A stretch of DNA of 16,502 nucleotides from Chitinivibrionia bacterium. GTDB taxonomy: Bacteria > Krumholzibacteriota > Krumholzibacteriia > WVZY01. Within the stretch, counting starts at the first letter, position 1; every line of letters begins with the position of its first letter. The notes beneath the pieces were generated by a model. It was not told the DNA's origin and made no database searches. It worked only from the letters and a program-made list of their open reading frames with translations. The position numbers and the translations under genes were made by a program. Location of the stretch: positions 1-16,502 of the forward strand of contig JACQXT010000043.1 in assembly GCA_016208665.1 (NCBI GenBank), given 5' to 3'. Positions 1-6,848 of this stretch are shown in pieces.

Positions 1-316
1 CGATGTAGCTCATGATATAGATCTGCAGGTAGCTGAAGGCGAAACCCAGGAGCAGCACGCCGCCGTAGACGAGGGAGATGAGCACGAGGCCGTTGTGCCG
101 CGCGGATGCGTCCAGGCCGGCCGATGCGTTGAGGTAGCGGTCGATGGCGAGCTTGACGAGCATCGGAGGCGCGAGCTGGAACACCGCGACGAACAGCAGC
201 AGAAGGATGCTGGCCGCCACCTGCTTTCTGTACGGGCGGAGGTAGGCGAGCAGCCGCTTCATGAGTGCGCTGTCGTACGATCGATCCTGCAGCTCGTCAT
301 CGTGAAAATAATCCAT
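1..316 (-). CDS. ABC exporter half-transporter, second subunit (N-terminal part only)
   Basis: The gene starts with ATG at 316 and runs off the left edge, so only about 105 codons are visible. They encode a hydrophilic lead (MDYFHDDELQDRSYDSALMK), then the first membrane helix of an ABC exporter (ASILLLLFVAVFQLAPPMLV) and part of a second (LVLISLVYGGVLLLGFAFSY). The start overlaps the stop of the preceding ABC gene by one base (TGATG), which indicates translational coupling. By analogy with heterodimeric exporters such as BmrC/BmrD and TM287/TM288, it should supply the other half of the transporter and the intact catalytic Glu that the upstream partner lacks. Its ATPase domain is outside the window, so that prediction cannot be checked here. 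Substrate unknown. Confidence 0.85.
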   Translation of the reverse strand, partial: MDYFHDDELQDRSYDSALMKRLLAYLRPYRKQVAASILLLLFVAVFQLAPPMLVKLAIDRYLNASAGLDASARHNGLVLISLVYGGVLLLGFAFSYLQIYIMSYI

Positions 317-2100
317 CAGCGATCCTTGTCCAAGTCCGCCGCGAGCGCCTGTTTGCGGTACATGTCGGCGTACAGTCCCCCGCGCGCAAGGAGTTCCTCG
401 TGGGTGCCGCGCTCCGCGAGCGTCCCTCCGTCCAGCACCAGTATCTCGTCGGCGTTCTGCACGGTCGACACGCGGTGGGAAATCACGATCGAGGTCCGCT
501 TCTTCAGCTCATCCTTCAGGCGAATGAGGATGGTCTCTTCCGTGTTCGTATCGACGCTCGACAGGGCGTCGTCCAGTATCAGCACGTCCGGATCTTTCGC
601 GAGGGCCCGCGCGATCGCCACGCGCTGCTTCTGGCCGCCGGAAAGGTTGATGCCCCGCTCTCCGATGATCGTCTCATATTTCCGCGGAAAATCCTCGACT
701 TCGTCCCGTACGGCCGCGACCGCGCTGTACCGGGAGAGCGCCTCGTCCGACAGAGCCGGCGCGCCGAACGCCATGTTTTCGCGAAGCGTCGTGGAGAACA
801 GAAAAATATCCTGCGGAACCAGGCCGATCGCGCGCCTGAGCGCCGCGAGGGGAATCTCGTTCACCGGCACTCCGCCCAGGAGCACGCGCCCGCTGTCCGG
901 CTCGAACAGCCGCACGATCAACGAGACGATGCTCGTCTTGCCCGATCCGGTCGGGCCGACGATCGCCGTCGTGGTCCCGTGCCCGATCGTGAAACTCACG
1001 CCCCGGAGGGCGGGCGGCCGATCGGGACTGCCCGGATACGTGAAGCTCACGCGGTCGAAGCATATCGAAAAGTCGCCGGGATGTTTCGCCTCGTGCGGCG
1101 CGGGGTCGCGTATATCGGCCGTTTGCTCCATAATCGCGTTGATGCGGCCCATCGACGCCAGCCCGCGCTGCGTGATGTTCATGACCCAGCCGATGGCGAC
1201 CATCGGCCATATCAGCATGGCGAGATACCCGTGGAACGCGACGAACGAGCCCAGGCTCAAGGCGCCGTCGATGACCTGCATACCCCCGTACGCAAGAAGC
1301 GTCAACGCTCCCAGCCCGGCGATGAACGTCAGGAGCGGCATGAGCAGGCTTTGCACTTTGAACAGCTTCATGTTCTGCTCGATGTACGACGAGCTCAACT
1401 CCCTGAACAGCTCCGTTTCGTGATCTTCCCGCGCGTAGGCCTTGACCACCCTGATCCCGCTCAGATTCTCCTGCGCGCGCGAGTTCAGGGCGGCGAACTT
1501 CTCCTGCACCTTTTCGAACAGCATATGAATCACTTTCATGCTGCGGTAGACCGCGATGGACAGGAGGATCATGGGCAGCAGGGAGACGAGTGTGAGTTTC
1601 CACGAGAGGACCGCCATGAGGGAGACGGCGAAACATGAAATGACGATCGTGTTCATCGGATACATGACGCCCGGACCGGCCAGTTCCCGCACCGCGGCCA
1701 GGTCGTTGGTGGCCAGGGCCATGAGGTCCCCCGTCCTGTGTTTGAGATAGAACGAGGGGCTGAGCGTTTCCAGATGGGAGAAAAAGTCCTGGCGCAGGTC
1801 GAACTCGATCTTCCGGGAAACGCCGATGATGATGCGGCGCATGAGGAACCTGAATACGCCGCTCGCCGCCGTGACCGCCACGATGATAAGCGCGAGCGTG
1901 AGCAGCTCGCGCCCGCCAGTGCCCGCCTTGAGCGAGTCGATGGCCGTCTTGAGCACCCACGGACTCGCGAGCAGGAACAGGTTCGCCATGACGAGACAGA
2001 CGGCTCCCGCAGCGAGGCCGCCGCGATAGCGGCGCAGGTACGACAGGATCGTCCGGATCGCTTTTCCTTGTGATGTCCCGGAAATAGTGCTATTTGCCAT
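316..2100 (-). CDS. ABC exporter half-transporter with degenerate ATPase site
   Basis: This 594-residue inner-membrane protein has a six-helix exporter domain (about residues 30-310) fused to an ATPase domain (about 340-590), the usual layout and length for type IV ABC exporters. Visible motifs are Walker A GPTGSGKTS (382-390), signature LSGGQ (486-490), Walker B VLILDD (506-511) and the switch His in SHR (542). The residue after Walker B is Asp511 rather than the catalytic Glu. That is the known mark of the non-hydrolysing subunit in asymmetric exporters of the BmrC/TM287 type and fits the coupled partner gene downstream. ATG at 2100 is preceded by GGAGAG at a workable distance. Such pairs export drugs, lipids or peptides; nothing in the sequence points to a substrate. 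Confidence 0.93.
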   Translation of the reverse strand: MANSTISGTSQGKAIRTILSYLRRYRGGLAAGAVCLVMANLFLLASPWVLKTAIDSLKAGTGGRELLTLALIIVAVTAASGVFRFLMRRIIIGVSRKIEFDLRQDFFSHLETLSPSFYLKHRTGDLMALATNDLAAVRELAGPGVMYPMNTIVISCFAVSLMAVLSWKLTLVSLLPMILLSIAVYRSMKVIHMLFEKVQEKFAALNSRAQENLSGIRVVKAYAREDHETELFRELSSSYIEQNMKLFKVQSLLMPLLTFIAGLGALTLLAYGGMQVIDGALSLGSFVAFHGYLAMLIWPMVAIGWVMNITQRGLASMGRINAIMEQTADIRDPAPHEAKHPGDFSICFDRVSFTYPGSPDRPPALRGVSFTIGHGTTTAIVGPTGSGKTSIVSLIVRLFEPDSGRVLLGGVPVNEIPLAALRRAIGLVPQDIFLFSTTLRENMAFGAPALSDEALSRYSAVAAVRDEVEDFPRKYETIIGERGINLSGGQKQRVAIARALAKDPDVLILDDALSSVDTNTEETILIRLKDELKKRTSIVISHRVSTVQNADEILVLDGGTLAERGTHEELLARGGLYADMYRKQALAADLDKDR

Positions 2101-2145
2101 AATGAAATACTCTCCGGCGGGGCCCGGCCGCCGGCCCCTTGTTCA

Positions 2146-2175
2146 TTGACTGCAGCCGCCGAAACAGGGTTAAAT
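2146..2175 (+). promoter_or_regulatory. Candidate sigma-70-type promoter for the HD-domain gene
   Basis: TTGACT at 2146-2151 and TTAAAT at 2170-2175 are separated by 18 bases. The predicted transcript would start near 2182, downstream of the farthest-upstream possible start codon (2139). This supports translation from the GTG at 2274 instead. Pattern match only. Confidence 0.4.
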
Positions 2176-2215
2176 ATAGGAAATCATCGCCCAATTATCA
2201 ATTCGTGATTGCGGA

Positions 2216-2236
2216 GGCTCCCTCGTTCGGGGAGCC
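2216..2236 (+). promoter_or_regulatory. Hairpin in the predicted leader of the HD-domain gene
   Basis: A perfect 7-bp stem (GGCTCCC / GGGAGCC) closes a 7-base loop, about 38 bases upstream of the GTG start and outside the Shine-Dalgarno. No T-run follows, so it is not a classical terminator. Function unknown; it could affect translation or be incidental. Confidence 0.3.
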
Positions 2237-2273
2237 GTGCGATTCCAGGAGTGTGTCCGCCGAGGAGGTCGCC

Positions 2274-2834
2274 GTGGGTATTCCGACGAGACAAGAAGCA
2301 TTCGAATTGCTCCAAGAGTTTACGAAGAACGAGAATCTCATCAAGCACGCGCTCGCGGTCGAAGCGGCTTTGAGGATGTATGCCCGGCATTTCAAGGAGG
2401 ACGAGGAACTCTGGCGCGTCGTCGGACTCCTGCATGATTTCGATTACGAACGGTATCCTTCCGCCGAGGAACATCCCTGGAAGGGCGCGGAGATCCTCAG
2501 GAGCCGCGGATACGACGAAACGATGATTCGCGCTATTCTGTCGCACGCCTCCTATACGAACATCCTGCGGGAATCTGTTCTCGAGCGGGCGCTGTTCGCG
2601 GTGGACGAGCTCTGCGGTTTGATCACCGCCGTCGCGCTGGTGAGGCCCTCGAAACGGATAGCCGATGTCACCGTAAAGTCGGTGACGAAGAAAATGAAAG
2701 ACAAGGCCTTCGCCCGGAACGTAAACCGCGAGGAGATAGCCGAGGGCGCCGCCCTCCTGGAAGTGGATCTCCACGAACACATCGACCGCGTCATCGGCGC
2801 CATGCGGGACATATCCGGGGATCTCGGCTTATAA
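2274..2834 (+). CDS. HD-domain metal-dependent hydrolase
   Basis: The start is GTG at 2274 because a very strong Shine-Dalgarno (AGGAGGT, 2263-2269) precedes it. The frame stays open upstream to 2139, but that part has no ribosome site and does not look like conserved protein. The 186-residue product carries the HD-superfamily pattern: His25 in LIKHALAVE, the HD pair at 54-55 in GLLHDFDYE, a further His in ILSHASYTN, and Asp in FAVDELCGLI. It should be a small cytosolic protein binding one or two metals and hydrolysing a phosphoester, most likely of a nucleotide. The HDFDYE and PSKRIADV motifs are typical of the stand-alone HDIG-like group, many of which are uncharacterised. Family assignment is secure; the substrate is not known. 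Confidence 0.88.
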   Translation: MGIPTRQEAFELLQEFTKNENLIKHALAVEAALRMYARHFKEDEELWRVVGLLHDFDYERYPSAEEHPWKGAEILRSRGYDETMIRAILSHASYTNILRESVLERALFAVDELCGLITAVALVRPSKRIADVTVKSVTKKMKDKAFARNVNREEIAEGAALLEVDLHEHIDRVIGAMRDISGDLGL

Positions 2835-3025
2835 AAGAGGCCGCCCCGAAACACCCTCCGATCCGATGCAGCCTGGTACGGTTGTTGCGTATACCACAGG
2901 TTGCATGAAACCTGCAGCTATGCATAGCCGTTTTTGCGCCGCGACGGGCGGCGCCGCCGCTGGCGCTTGCGCCGGCATTCGCCTTCGCCGCGGACCGGCT
3001 TCTGCGCCAATCCGACAGTTCCCCT
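2835..3025 (+). other. Intergenic / possible 5' end of the TPR gene
   Basis: No complete gene is supported here. ATG at 2905 opens a short basic stretch (MKPAAMHSRF). From about 2955 the next frame gives a hydrophobic Ala-rich stretch ending AFAFAAD that resembles the core and cleavage site of a signal peptide and leads directly into the TPR protein. Joining them needs a one-base frame change. The stretch also holds a 12-nt palindrome GCTATGCATAGC (2917-2928) and a short inverted repeat around the ATG (CAGGTT 2897-2902 / AACCTG 2909-2914). Confidence 0.4.
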
Positions 3026-3661
3026 GTGCTGCTCGAAGCGCCCGTTCCGCCGGAGCTTCATCTCAACAATGCCAGGGAGGCCGCCGGCAAGGGGCAGTGG
3101 CCGGTCGCTGAGTTCGGGTACCAGAACGTGCTCGTCGGAGAGCCGTCCCATATCGAGGCGATCGTCGAGCTCGCAGGCGTCTACGAGGCCATGGGCAGGT
3201 ATGACTATGCCCGCGGGCTCCTGCAGCGCGCCCTGGCTCTCGACGACCGCAACGAGACGCTCATCGAGAGAAACATCGCCGTCACGCGGAAGCTCGCGCG
3301 CTCGCTGCACGCGGAGATCGATTCGCTGGTCGCGGTCGGGGCCTGCGACCTCGCGATTCCCAAACTATCCCTCCTGCTGACGCTGGAGCCGGAGAATCCC
3401 TCTCTCCATTACCAGAAAGCCCTGTGCCACTATCACGCGGGGCGTTTCGACAGCGCCTTGCCGTCCATCGAGACGGCGCTGGGGCTTTGCCGCGAGATGC
3501 CGTACTATGACCTGCGCCGGATGATTCTCGAACGCCGGCATTTGCAGACGCGGCCCGCGGCGCGGCAGTCCTGGCCCTTGATGCGGCGCGCTCCGTGGCG
3601 CGGCACATCGAGCTGTTCCTCTCCGCCGCGCTCGTCTTCCTCCTGTTCAGTTCCCCCGTGA
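3026..3661 (+). CDS. TPR-repeat protein, N-terminal part of a frameshifted TPR-PATAN gene
   Basis: The genuine coding part runs to about 3538. It contains at least two tetratricopeptide units (GQWPVAEFGYQNVL..., and CDLAIPKLSLLLTLEP... followed by YQKALCHYHAGRFDSALPSI). Beyond codon ERR (about 3538) this frame turns into Arg/Ser/Pro-rich nonsense. The neighbouring frame there reads FADAARGAAVLALDAARSVARH and flows into the PATAN-domain ORF. One missing base in CGCCGGCATTT would fuse them. GTG at 3026 is the first start in frame, with no convincing ribosome site. The true start may be ATG 2905, giving a signal peptide after a second one-base shift. TPR repeats bind other proteins; a signal peptide would place them in the periplasm. 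Confidence 0.7.
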   Translation: MLLEAPVPPELHLNNAREAAGKGQWPVAEFGYQNVLVGEPSHIEAIVELAGVYEAMGRYDYARGLLQRALALDDRNETLIERNIAVTRKLARSLHAEIDSLVAVGACDLAIPKLSLLLTLEPENPSLHYQKALCHYHAGRFDSALPSIETALGLCREMPYYDLRRMILERRHLQTRPAARQSWPLMRRAPWRGTSSCSSPPRSSSSCSVPP

Positions 3662-4065
3662 CGCGCGCGATTTTGAACCGTCTTCCTCATCGAACGCCGC
3701 TTTCCGGGTCCTTGTCCCGTTTCAGCATCGGCGAGGTCCTCGCGCTCGTGAGCTCGCATGCCCGCACGGGCGTGCTCGTCGTCAAGGGGCCGGCGATCTC
3801 CGGCACCATTCATTTCGACTGCGGCGAAGCGCGCCATTGCGAGACGAAGAACTTGAAGGGCCACGAGGCGCTTCGGGCCATCCTGAAGCGCGCATCGAGC
3901 GGCACGTTCTATTTCAGGGAAACGAACCCCCCGCGGCTGCGAACCATCGACACGCCGTTGAGCCTCATCATCATGGATCTCTCCGAGCGCGCATCGGCGC
4001 CGGCGCCCGAGAGCGCACCCAAGCGGCCGAAATCCAAGGTTTCCGAGCTGTTGGAGAGCCGTTGA
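3595..4065 (+). CDS. PATAN (DUF4388) domain protein, C-terminal part of the same gene
   Basis: Coding actually begins near 3541 in this frame (FADAARGAAV...), without a start codon there; GTG 3595 is simply the first possible start. The product has one membrane segment (LFLSAALVFLLF) followed by basic residues (RAILNRLPHR), suggesting a cytosolic C-terminus. Next comes a PATAN/DUF4388 domain: RFSIGEVLALVSSHARTGVL, then TIHFDCGEARHCE, then GTFYFRE. PATAN domains are adaptors in two-component and motility signalling in other bacteria. With the TPR half restored, the protein would have periplasmic TPRs, one membrane pass and a cytosolic PATAN domain. It lies convergent with, and 32 bases from, a response-regulator gene, which fits a signalling role. 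Confidence 0.75.
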   Translation: MARHIELFLSAALVFLLFSSPVTRAILNRLPHRTPLSGSLSRFSIGEVLALVSSHARTGVLVVKGPAISGTIHFDCGEARHCETKNLKGHEALRAILKRASSGTFYFRETNPPRLRTIDTPLSLIIMDLSERASAPAPESAPKRPKSKVSELLESR

Positions 4066-4097
4066 AGCGGCGCATGAGCGCGGGACGGCGCGGCGTA

Positions 4098-4703
4098 TCA
4101 ATCGAACAGTTGTTTTCTCAACGTTCCCAGTTCGTCTTCGACGAGTGAGATGAGCCTGTCGACGTTTCTCCGGCTGATGGTGAGGAGCTTGTCCTCGGAC
4201 GCTCCGGCGCGGTTCGTCTTGTTGGAAAGGCCGTCGATCGCGAGGCTGAGCGCGGTCAGCGGAGTCCTGATCTCATGAGAGAGCTTGGTGAGAAATCTGG
4301 TGCGAAGATCGTCGTATCCTTCCGCGGCCGACGCCGAATCGTACCTGAACAATTCGTCCTCGACGGCGGAACGGAGCAGCGACAGGTCCTTCAGGGGCTT
4401 CTTCAGGAGATACCGCACCGAAAGGGCGGCGGCCTGTTCCCGGATCTCGTCCGAGCATTCTCCCGAAATGAAGATGATGGGCATGCCGACGCCTTCCGCC
4501 CTGATGGTTCGGGCCATCTCGATGCCGCTCATCCCCGGCATGCGTATGTCGGATATCACGAGGTCGCCGGAGCCGGAGAGCAGTTCCGGGAGGGCTTCGA
4601 AGGGAGTGGCAAAGGAGCCGGTCTGATATCCCTGCTTCCGTATGTAGCGGGTCAGCATTTCGCGCATCGACCCGTCGTCTTCCAGAATGTATATCGTTCT
4701 CAT
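4098..4703 (-). CDS. REC-HisKA signalling protein lacking an ATPase domain
   Basis: ATG at 4703 is chosen because GGAGG lies just upstream; the frame is open further but without coding character. Residues 1-118 form a receiver domain: acidic pair E8/D9/D10, phospho-acceptor D52 in VISDIRMPGMSG, S80, and K102 before Pro. Residues about 130-201 are a HisKA dimerisation/phosphotransfer helix pair with the H-box LSHEIRTPL (His143). The protein then stops at 201 residues, with no HATPase_c domain and no room for one before the convergent gene 32 bases away. It cannot autophosphorylate by itself. It could relay phosphate between D52 and His143, depend on another kinase, or be a truncated hybrid kinase. 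A candidate sigma-54 promoter lies upstream. Confidence 0.9.
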   Translation of the reverse strand: MRTIYILEDDGSMREMLTRYIRKQGYQTGSFATPFEALPELLSGSGDLVISDIRMPGMSGIEMARTIRAEGVGMPIIFISGECSDEIREQAAALSVRYLLKKPLKDLSLLRSAVEDELFRYDSASAAEGYDDLRTRFLTKLSHEIRTPLTALSLAIDGLSNKTNRAGASEDKLLTISRRNVDRLISLVEDELGTLRKQLFD

Positions 4704-5053
4704 GTCCCCTCCAGCCAAGCAGGTCATTCCACGGTGCGTATCATGTCTGCCAGCTGCATATCGTCGATGTCGTAATTCCCAGCAAGAGGGCGTTTCCTGC
4801 CTCTGCAAGGCAAGGTCTGTGCCAGGGTCAGGCGGAGCGGGAACCGGCGAGCGCCCGGATACCGCGGGTAAGTCCCAACTGCATTTGCGCTGCATCGGTC
4901 ATTAGCGGGAACGATAAGGAATGCTCCTCATGAGCGATGGAGCAGCGGCCTCCGCCGCGCGCGCAAGCAAACTGCAAGCGGGTTAGTAAAGTGCAACGAG
5001 GATGGAATGGAAATGTGCGTGCGGCGGTTTTCCCGCGCCGGAATGGACCGCGA
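4704..5053. other. Non-coding stretch upstream of the REC-HisKA gene
   Basis: About 350 bases without a supported gene. On the minus strand it carries a candidate sigma-54 promoter at 4810-4824 and the ribosome site of the REC-HisKA gene. A minus-strand frame ends just before that gene with the protein-like tail NYDIDDMQLADMIRTVE, but it has no plausible start and most of it is Arg/Pro-rich. I see no terminator after the beta-barrel gene. Confidence 0.5.
4810..4824 (-). promoter_or_regulatory. Candidate sigma-54 (-24/-12) promoter
   Basis: On the minus strand the sequence reads TGGCAC-AGACC-TTGC. Both core boxes of the sigma-54 consensus match, with exactly 10 bases between the GG and GC dinucleotides. 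Transcription would begin near 4798, leaving a leader of about 95 bases before the REC-HisKA start at 4703. A chance match cannot be excluded, and no sigma-54 activator gene is in the window. Confidence 0.45.
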
Positions 5054-5854
5054 TCAATAGAAGAGCCGGACGCCGGACCGCAACCCGAAGTCGAATATGC
5101 GTTCCCCCGCGGCGCCTCCCTCCGCCTGCAGGGACAGGAAGAAATCCATCGCCGGGGAATGCGCGTATTCCATTCCCGCGAAGTAGACGTCCCGTGCGCC
5201 GCCCTTCCACGAGAAGTACCCGGCGCCCCCGCAATGAAACGCGGCCCGCGTGGTCGCGGGCAGAACGAGCCCCAGCGCGACCGTCGCGTAGTTCCCGTGC
5301 TGCTCCTCGCTCACTCCGCCGGGCTTGTTGTTCACCGACGCCGCCGTGACTTCTCCCCAGATGGTGAGCATCGAAAGAGAATCGACACATCCGATCCCCG
5401 CTCCAACATCGATGCTTCCCGACGAATAGGGAAAGACCGCGTTGCTTCCCGATCCTGTTCTCAGGAGGCAGGTCGCATACAGATGCAGCGGGCTCCGTGC
5501 GAGAACGGCCGCGCGGCCGCGGAGGAGGAGGTCTCCCATCCCGCTCTCCGTCTTCGCGGCCTCGGCCAGAACGCCGTAGGAAAGCTCGGCGCGGAGCAGA
5601 ATGAACGACAAGAGAGGATAGTCCGCGCAGGCGAAGAAGCAGGAGGCGTCGCGATCGCCGTTCTCGGTTCGAAGGATGCCGGCGGTCAGCGACTGTGTCC
5701 GCGGCGACGCAAGAAACAGGGCCCGGTCGAAATAATCTTCGTATACGCCCAATGCCGAGAGATCGCCCGGAAGGATGAGGCACACAAGAACTGCGGCTGC
5801 AAGGAATCGCTGTTTCACGCCGGCACAAGAGAAGGAAGCGAGGTGCACGCGCAT
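5054..5854 (-). CDS. Predicted outer-membrane beta-barrel protein of unknown function
   Basis: The 266-residue product begins with a basic lead and a hydrophobic stretch (VKQRFLAAAVLVCLILPG), a likely Sec signal peptide. ATG 5854 is used, but GTG 5818 directly before VKQRF would give a more normal signal peptide; neither has a clear ribosome site. The mature part alternates short amphipathic strands with turns rich in Gly, Ser and Asn (RGRAAVLARSPLHLYATCLL, WGEVTAASVNNKPGG, VYFAGMEYAH). It ends GLRSGVRLFY, the aromatic C-terminus typical of BAM-inserted barrels. I recognise no specific family; a small porin-like or transporter-like barrel is the best reading. A perfect palindrome at 5913-5926 lies in its upstream region. 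Confidence 0.7.
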   Translation of the reverse strand: MRVHLASFSCAGVKQRFLAAAVLVCLILPGDLSALGVYEDYFDRALFLASPRTQSLTAGILRTENGDRDASCFFACADYPLLSFILLRAELSYGVLAEAAKTESGMGDLLLRGRAAVLARSPLHLYATCLLRTGSGSNAVFPYSSGSIDVGAGIGCVDSLSMLTIWGEVTAASVNNKPGGVSEEQHGNYATVALGLVLPATTRAAFHCGGAGYFSWKGGARDVYFAGMEYAHSPAMDFFLSLQAEGGAAGERIFDFGLRSGVRLFY

Positions 5855-5912
5855 AACCCGCCGGCCGCCGGCTTTTCCGGCGCGGCGAATCCGCGGGATC
5901 GGGATACCCTGG

Positions 5913-5926
5913 AAGAAACGTTTCTT
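5913..5926. promoter_or_regulatory. 14-nt perfect palindrome, possible operator
   Basis: AAGAAACGTTTCTT is its own reverse complement. It lies 59 bases upstream of the beta-barrel start, in the 149-base gap after the zinc-ribbon gene. Its AAACGTTT core resembles LacI/GalR-type operators. No matching regulator is present in the window. Confidence 0.4.
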
Positions 5927-6003
5927 GGAGATACGTCGGCCATGGAACGTTTTCCCGTCCCATTTCCGCTCCCCGCCGCACCGGGGTGCTCGCAGGAGAG
6001 CGT

Positions 6004-6408
6004 CTATTTCATGCCTTCAAGAAGCTGGACCTTCCCCTGGCGAAGAAACCGCGCCCAGATGGTTTTCCGATTTCCGGGCAGATGATCCTTGGCGATGACC
6101 TTGCCGAAGTCGTTCCACGACCGATGGTGGATCACGTCTCCGATTTCATACACATCGTTCTCGGAGTATTCCTTGGCGCTCTCGATATCGAGATCTTCCA
6201 GGAGGATGTCTCCGGTTTGTTTCTGAACCACTTCCTGAAGTATTGCGTTCTCGTCTTCCTCTTCGCTCCGAGGCAAAAATCCTTGGCAGCCAGGGCACTT
6301 CAACCAGATAGTTTTCTCATTGCTCCCCTGCTGCACCACTTCCATATCGAAGTGATCCTTGCAGACAGAGCAATACTGAAGCATTGATCTTACGTTCGTA
6401 CCCTGCAT
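6004..6408 (-). CDS. Zinc-ribbon protein with C-terminal SH3-like domain
   Basis: The 134-residue protein starts at ATG 6408, preceded by an AGGAGAGAGGG ribosome site that overlaps the stop of the upstream small gene. Residues 13-41 form a zinc ribbon with two CxxC knuckles (CSVC at 13-16, CPGC at 38-41). An acidic linker follows (RSEEEDENAI... to about residue 80). The last 50 residues (VYEIGDVIHHRSWNDFGKVI, then KTIWARFLRQGKVQLLEG) resemble the small SH3/Tudor-like barrel seen in CarD and at the UvrD C-terminus. That architecture suggests contact with nucleic acid or RNA polymerase. Function is inferred from architecture only; I do not recognise a named family. It is probably cotranscribed with the 60-residue gene 17 bases upstream. 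Confidence 0.8.
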   Translation of the reverse strand: MQGTNVRSMLQYCSVCKDHFDMEVVQQGSNEKTIWLKCPGCQGFLPRSEEEDENAILQEVVQKQTGDILLEDLDIESAKEYSENDVYEIGDVIHHRSWNDFGKVIAKDHLPGNRKTIWARFLRQGKVQLLEGMK

Positions 6409-6425
6409 GAGTGTTACCCTCTCTC

Positions 6426-6608
6426 CTAACTCACCGTTACCCTGCAACAATCCTCGGCTTCGCCTTTGGTCTGGTAACGCATGCCGCACAACAGGCACGT
6501 ATGTTTGCCATCCAGGCGCCCTTCCCGTTCCGCTTTCTTGAGCAGTTGCACATACTTGACATACTCTTTTTCCCGCACCAGGACCCCCGTGTCTTCCTGC
6601 TTTCCCAT
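6426..6608 (-). CDS. Small zinc-finger-like protein (60 aa)
   Basis: A Lys/Glu-rich helical region (VREKEYVKYVQLLKKAEREG, residues 11-30) precedes a compact Cys cluster HTCLLCGMRYQTKGEAEDCC. In it Cys38, Cys41, Cys54 and Cys55 could bind one zinc. The start ATG 6608 has GGAG at a reasonable distance. The stop codon lies inside the ribosome site of the next zinc-ribbon gene, so the pair forms a tight two-gene unit. Base composition is lower in GC than the surrounding genes. I do not recognise a family; a DNA- or RNA-binding accessory protein is possible. Its short length leaves some doubt, but the spacing and Cys pattern argue that it is real. Confidence 0.7.
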   Translation of the reverse strand: MGKQEDTGVLVREKEYVKYVQLLKKAEREGRLDGKHTCLLCGMRYQTKGEAEDCCRVTVS

Positions 6609-6694
6609 ACACCAACGCTCCGTGGTCTATTGGTTTATACAACACACTCAAGTAGTTGGGATACACAAGATGCTGTGCCGTAACTTGGACAACA

Positions 6695-6739
6695 CACAAT
6701 ATATTGTGGGAAACTAGACCATTCCCACAACCAAGTCAA
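6695..6739 (-). promoter_or_regulatory. Promoter with nested inverted repeats for the zinc-protein pair
   Basis: On the minus strand, TTGACT (6739-6734) and TAGTTT (6716-6711) are 17 bases apart, giving a good -35 and a weak -10. Two symmetric elements overlap them. A 9-bp inverted repeat TTGTGGGAA / TTCCCACAA (6704-6712 and 6722-6730) spans the -10. A perfect 14-nt palindrome CACAATATATTGTG (6695-6708) falls at the expected transcription start. This arrangement suggests control by one or two dimeric regulators. The leader to ATG 6608 would be about 95 bases. Confidence 0.55.
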
Positions 6740-6848
6740 GCACAAAATGACGGCCGGTTCTGGATACGCAGTATTTCTCGGCAGCAACAAAAGTAATATA
6801 TCACAATCTCGCGGAATCTTCAACACTCTTCGGCGATCGAATTCGAAA

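Noticed and set aside
95..1638. Two long plus-strand open frames opposite the ABC genes
   Set aside because: Low-complexity Arg/Ser-rich translations with no motifs, fully antisense to a clear ABC exporter.
4704..4895. Upstream extension of the REC-HisKA frame to 4895
   Set aside because: Translation is unstructured and the ribosome site directly before ATG 4703 marks the start.
4720..4903. Minus-strand frame ending NYDIDDMQLADMIRTVE just before the REC-HisKA gene
   Set aside because: The tail looks protein-like, but the frame has no ATG, GTG or ribosome site that would give more than a few residues of it, and the rest is Arg/Pro-rich. It also overlaps the candidate sigma-54 promoter. Could be a gene relic, not supportable.
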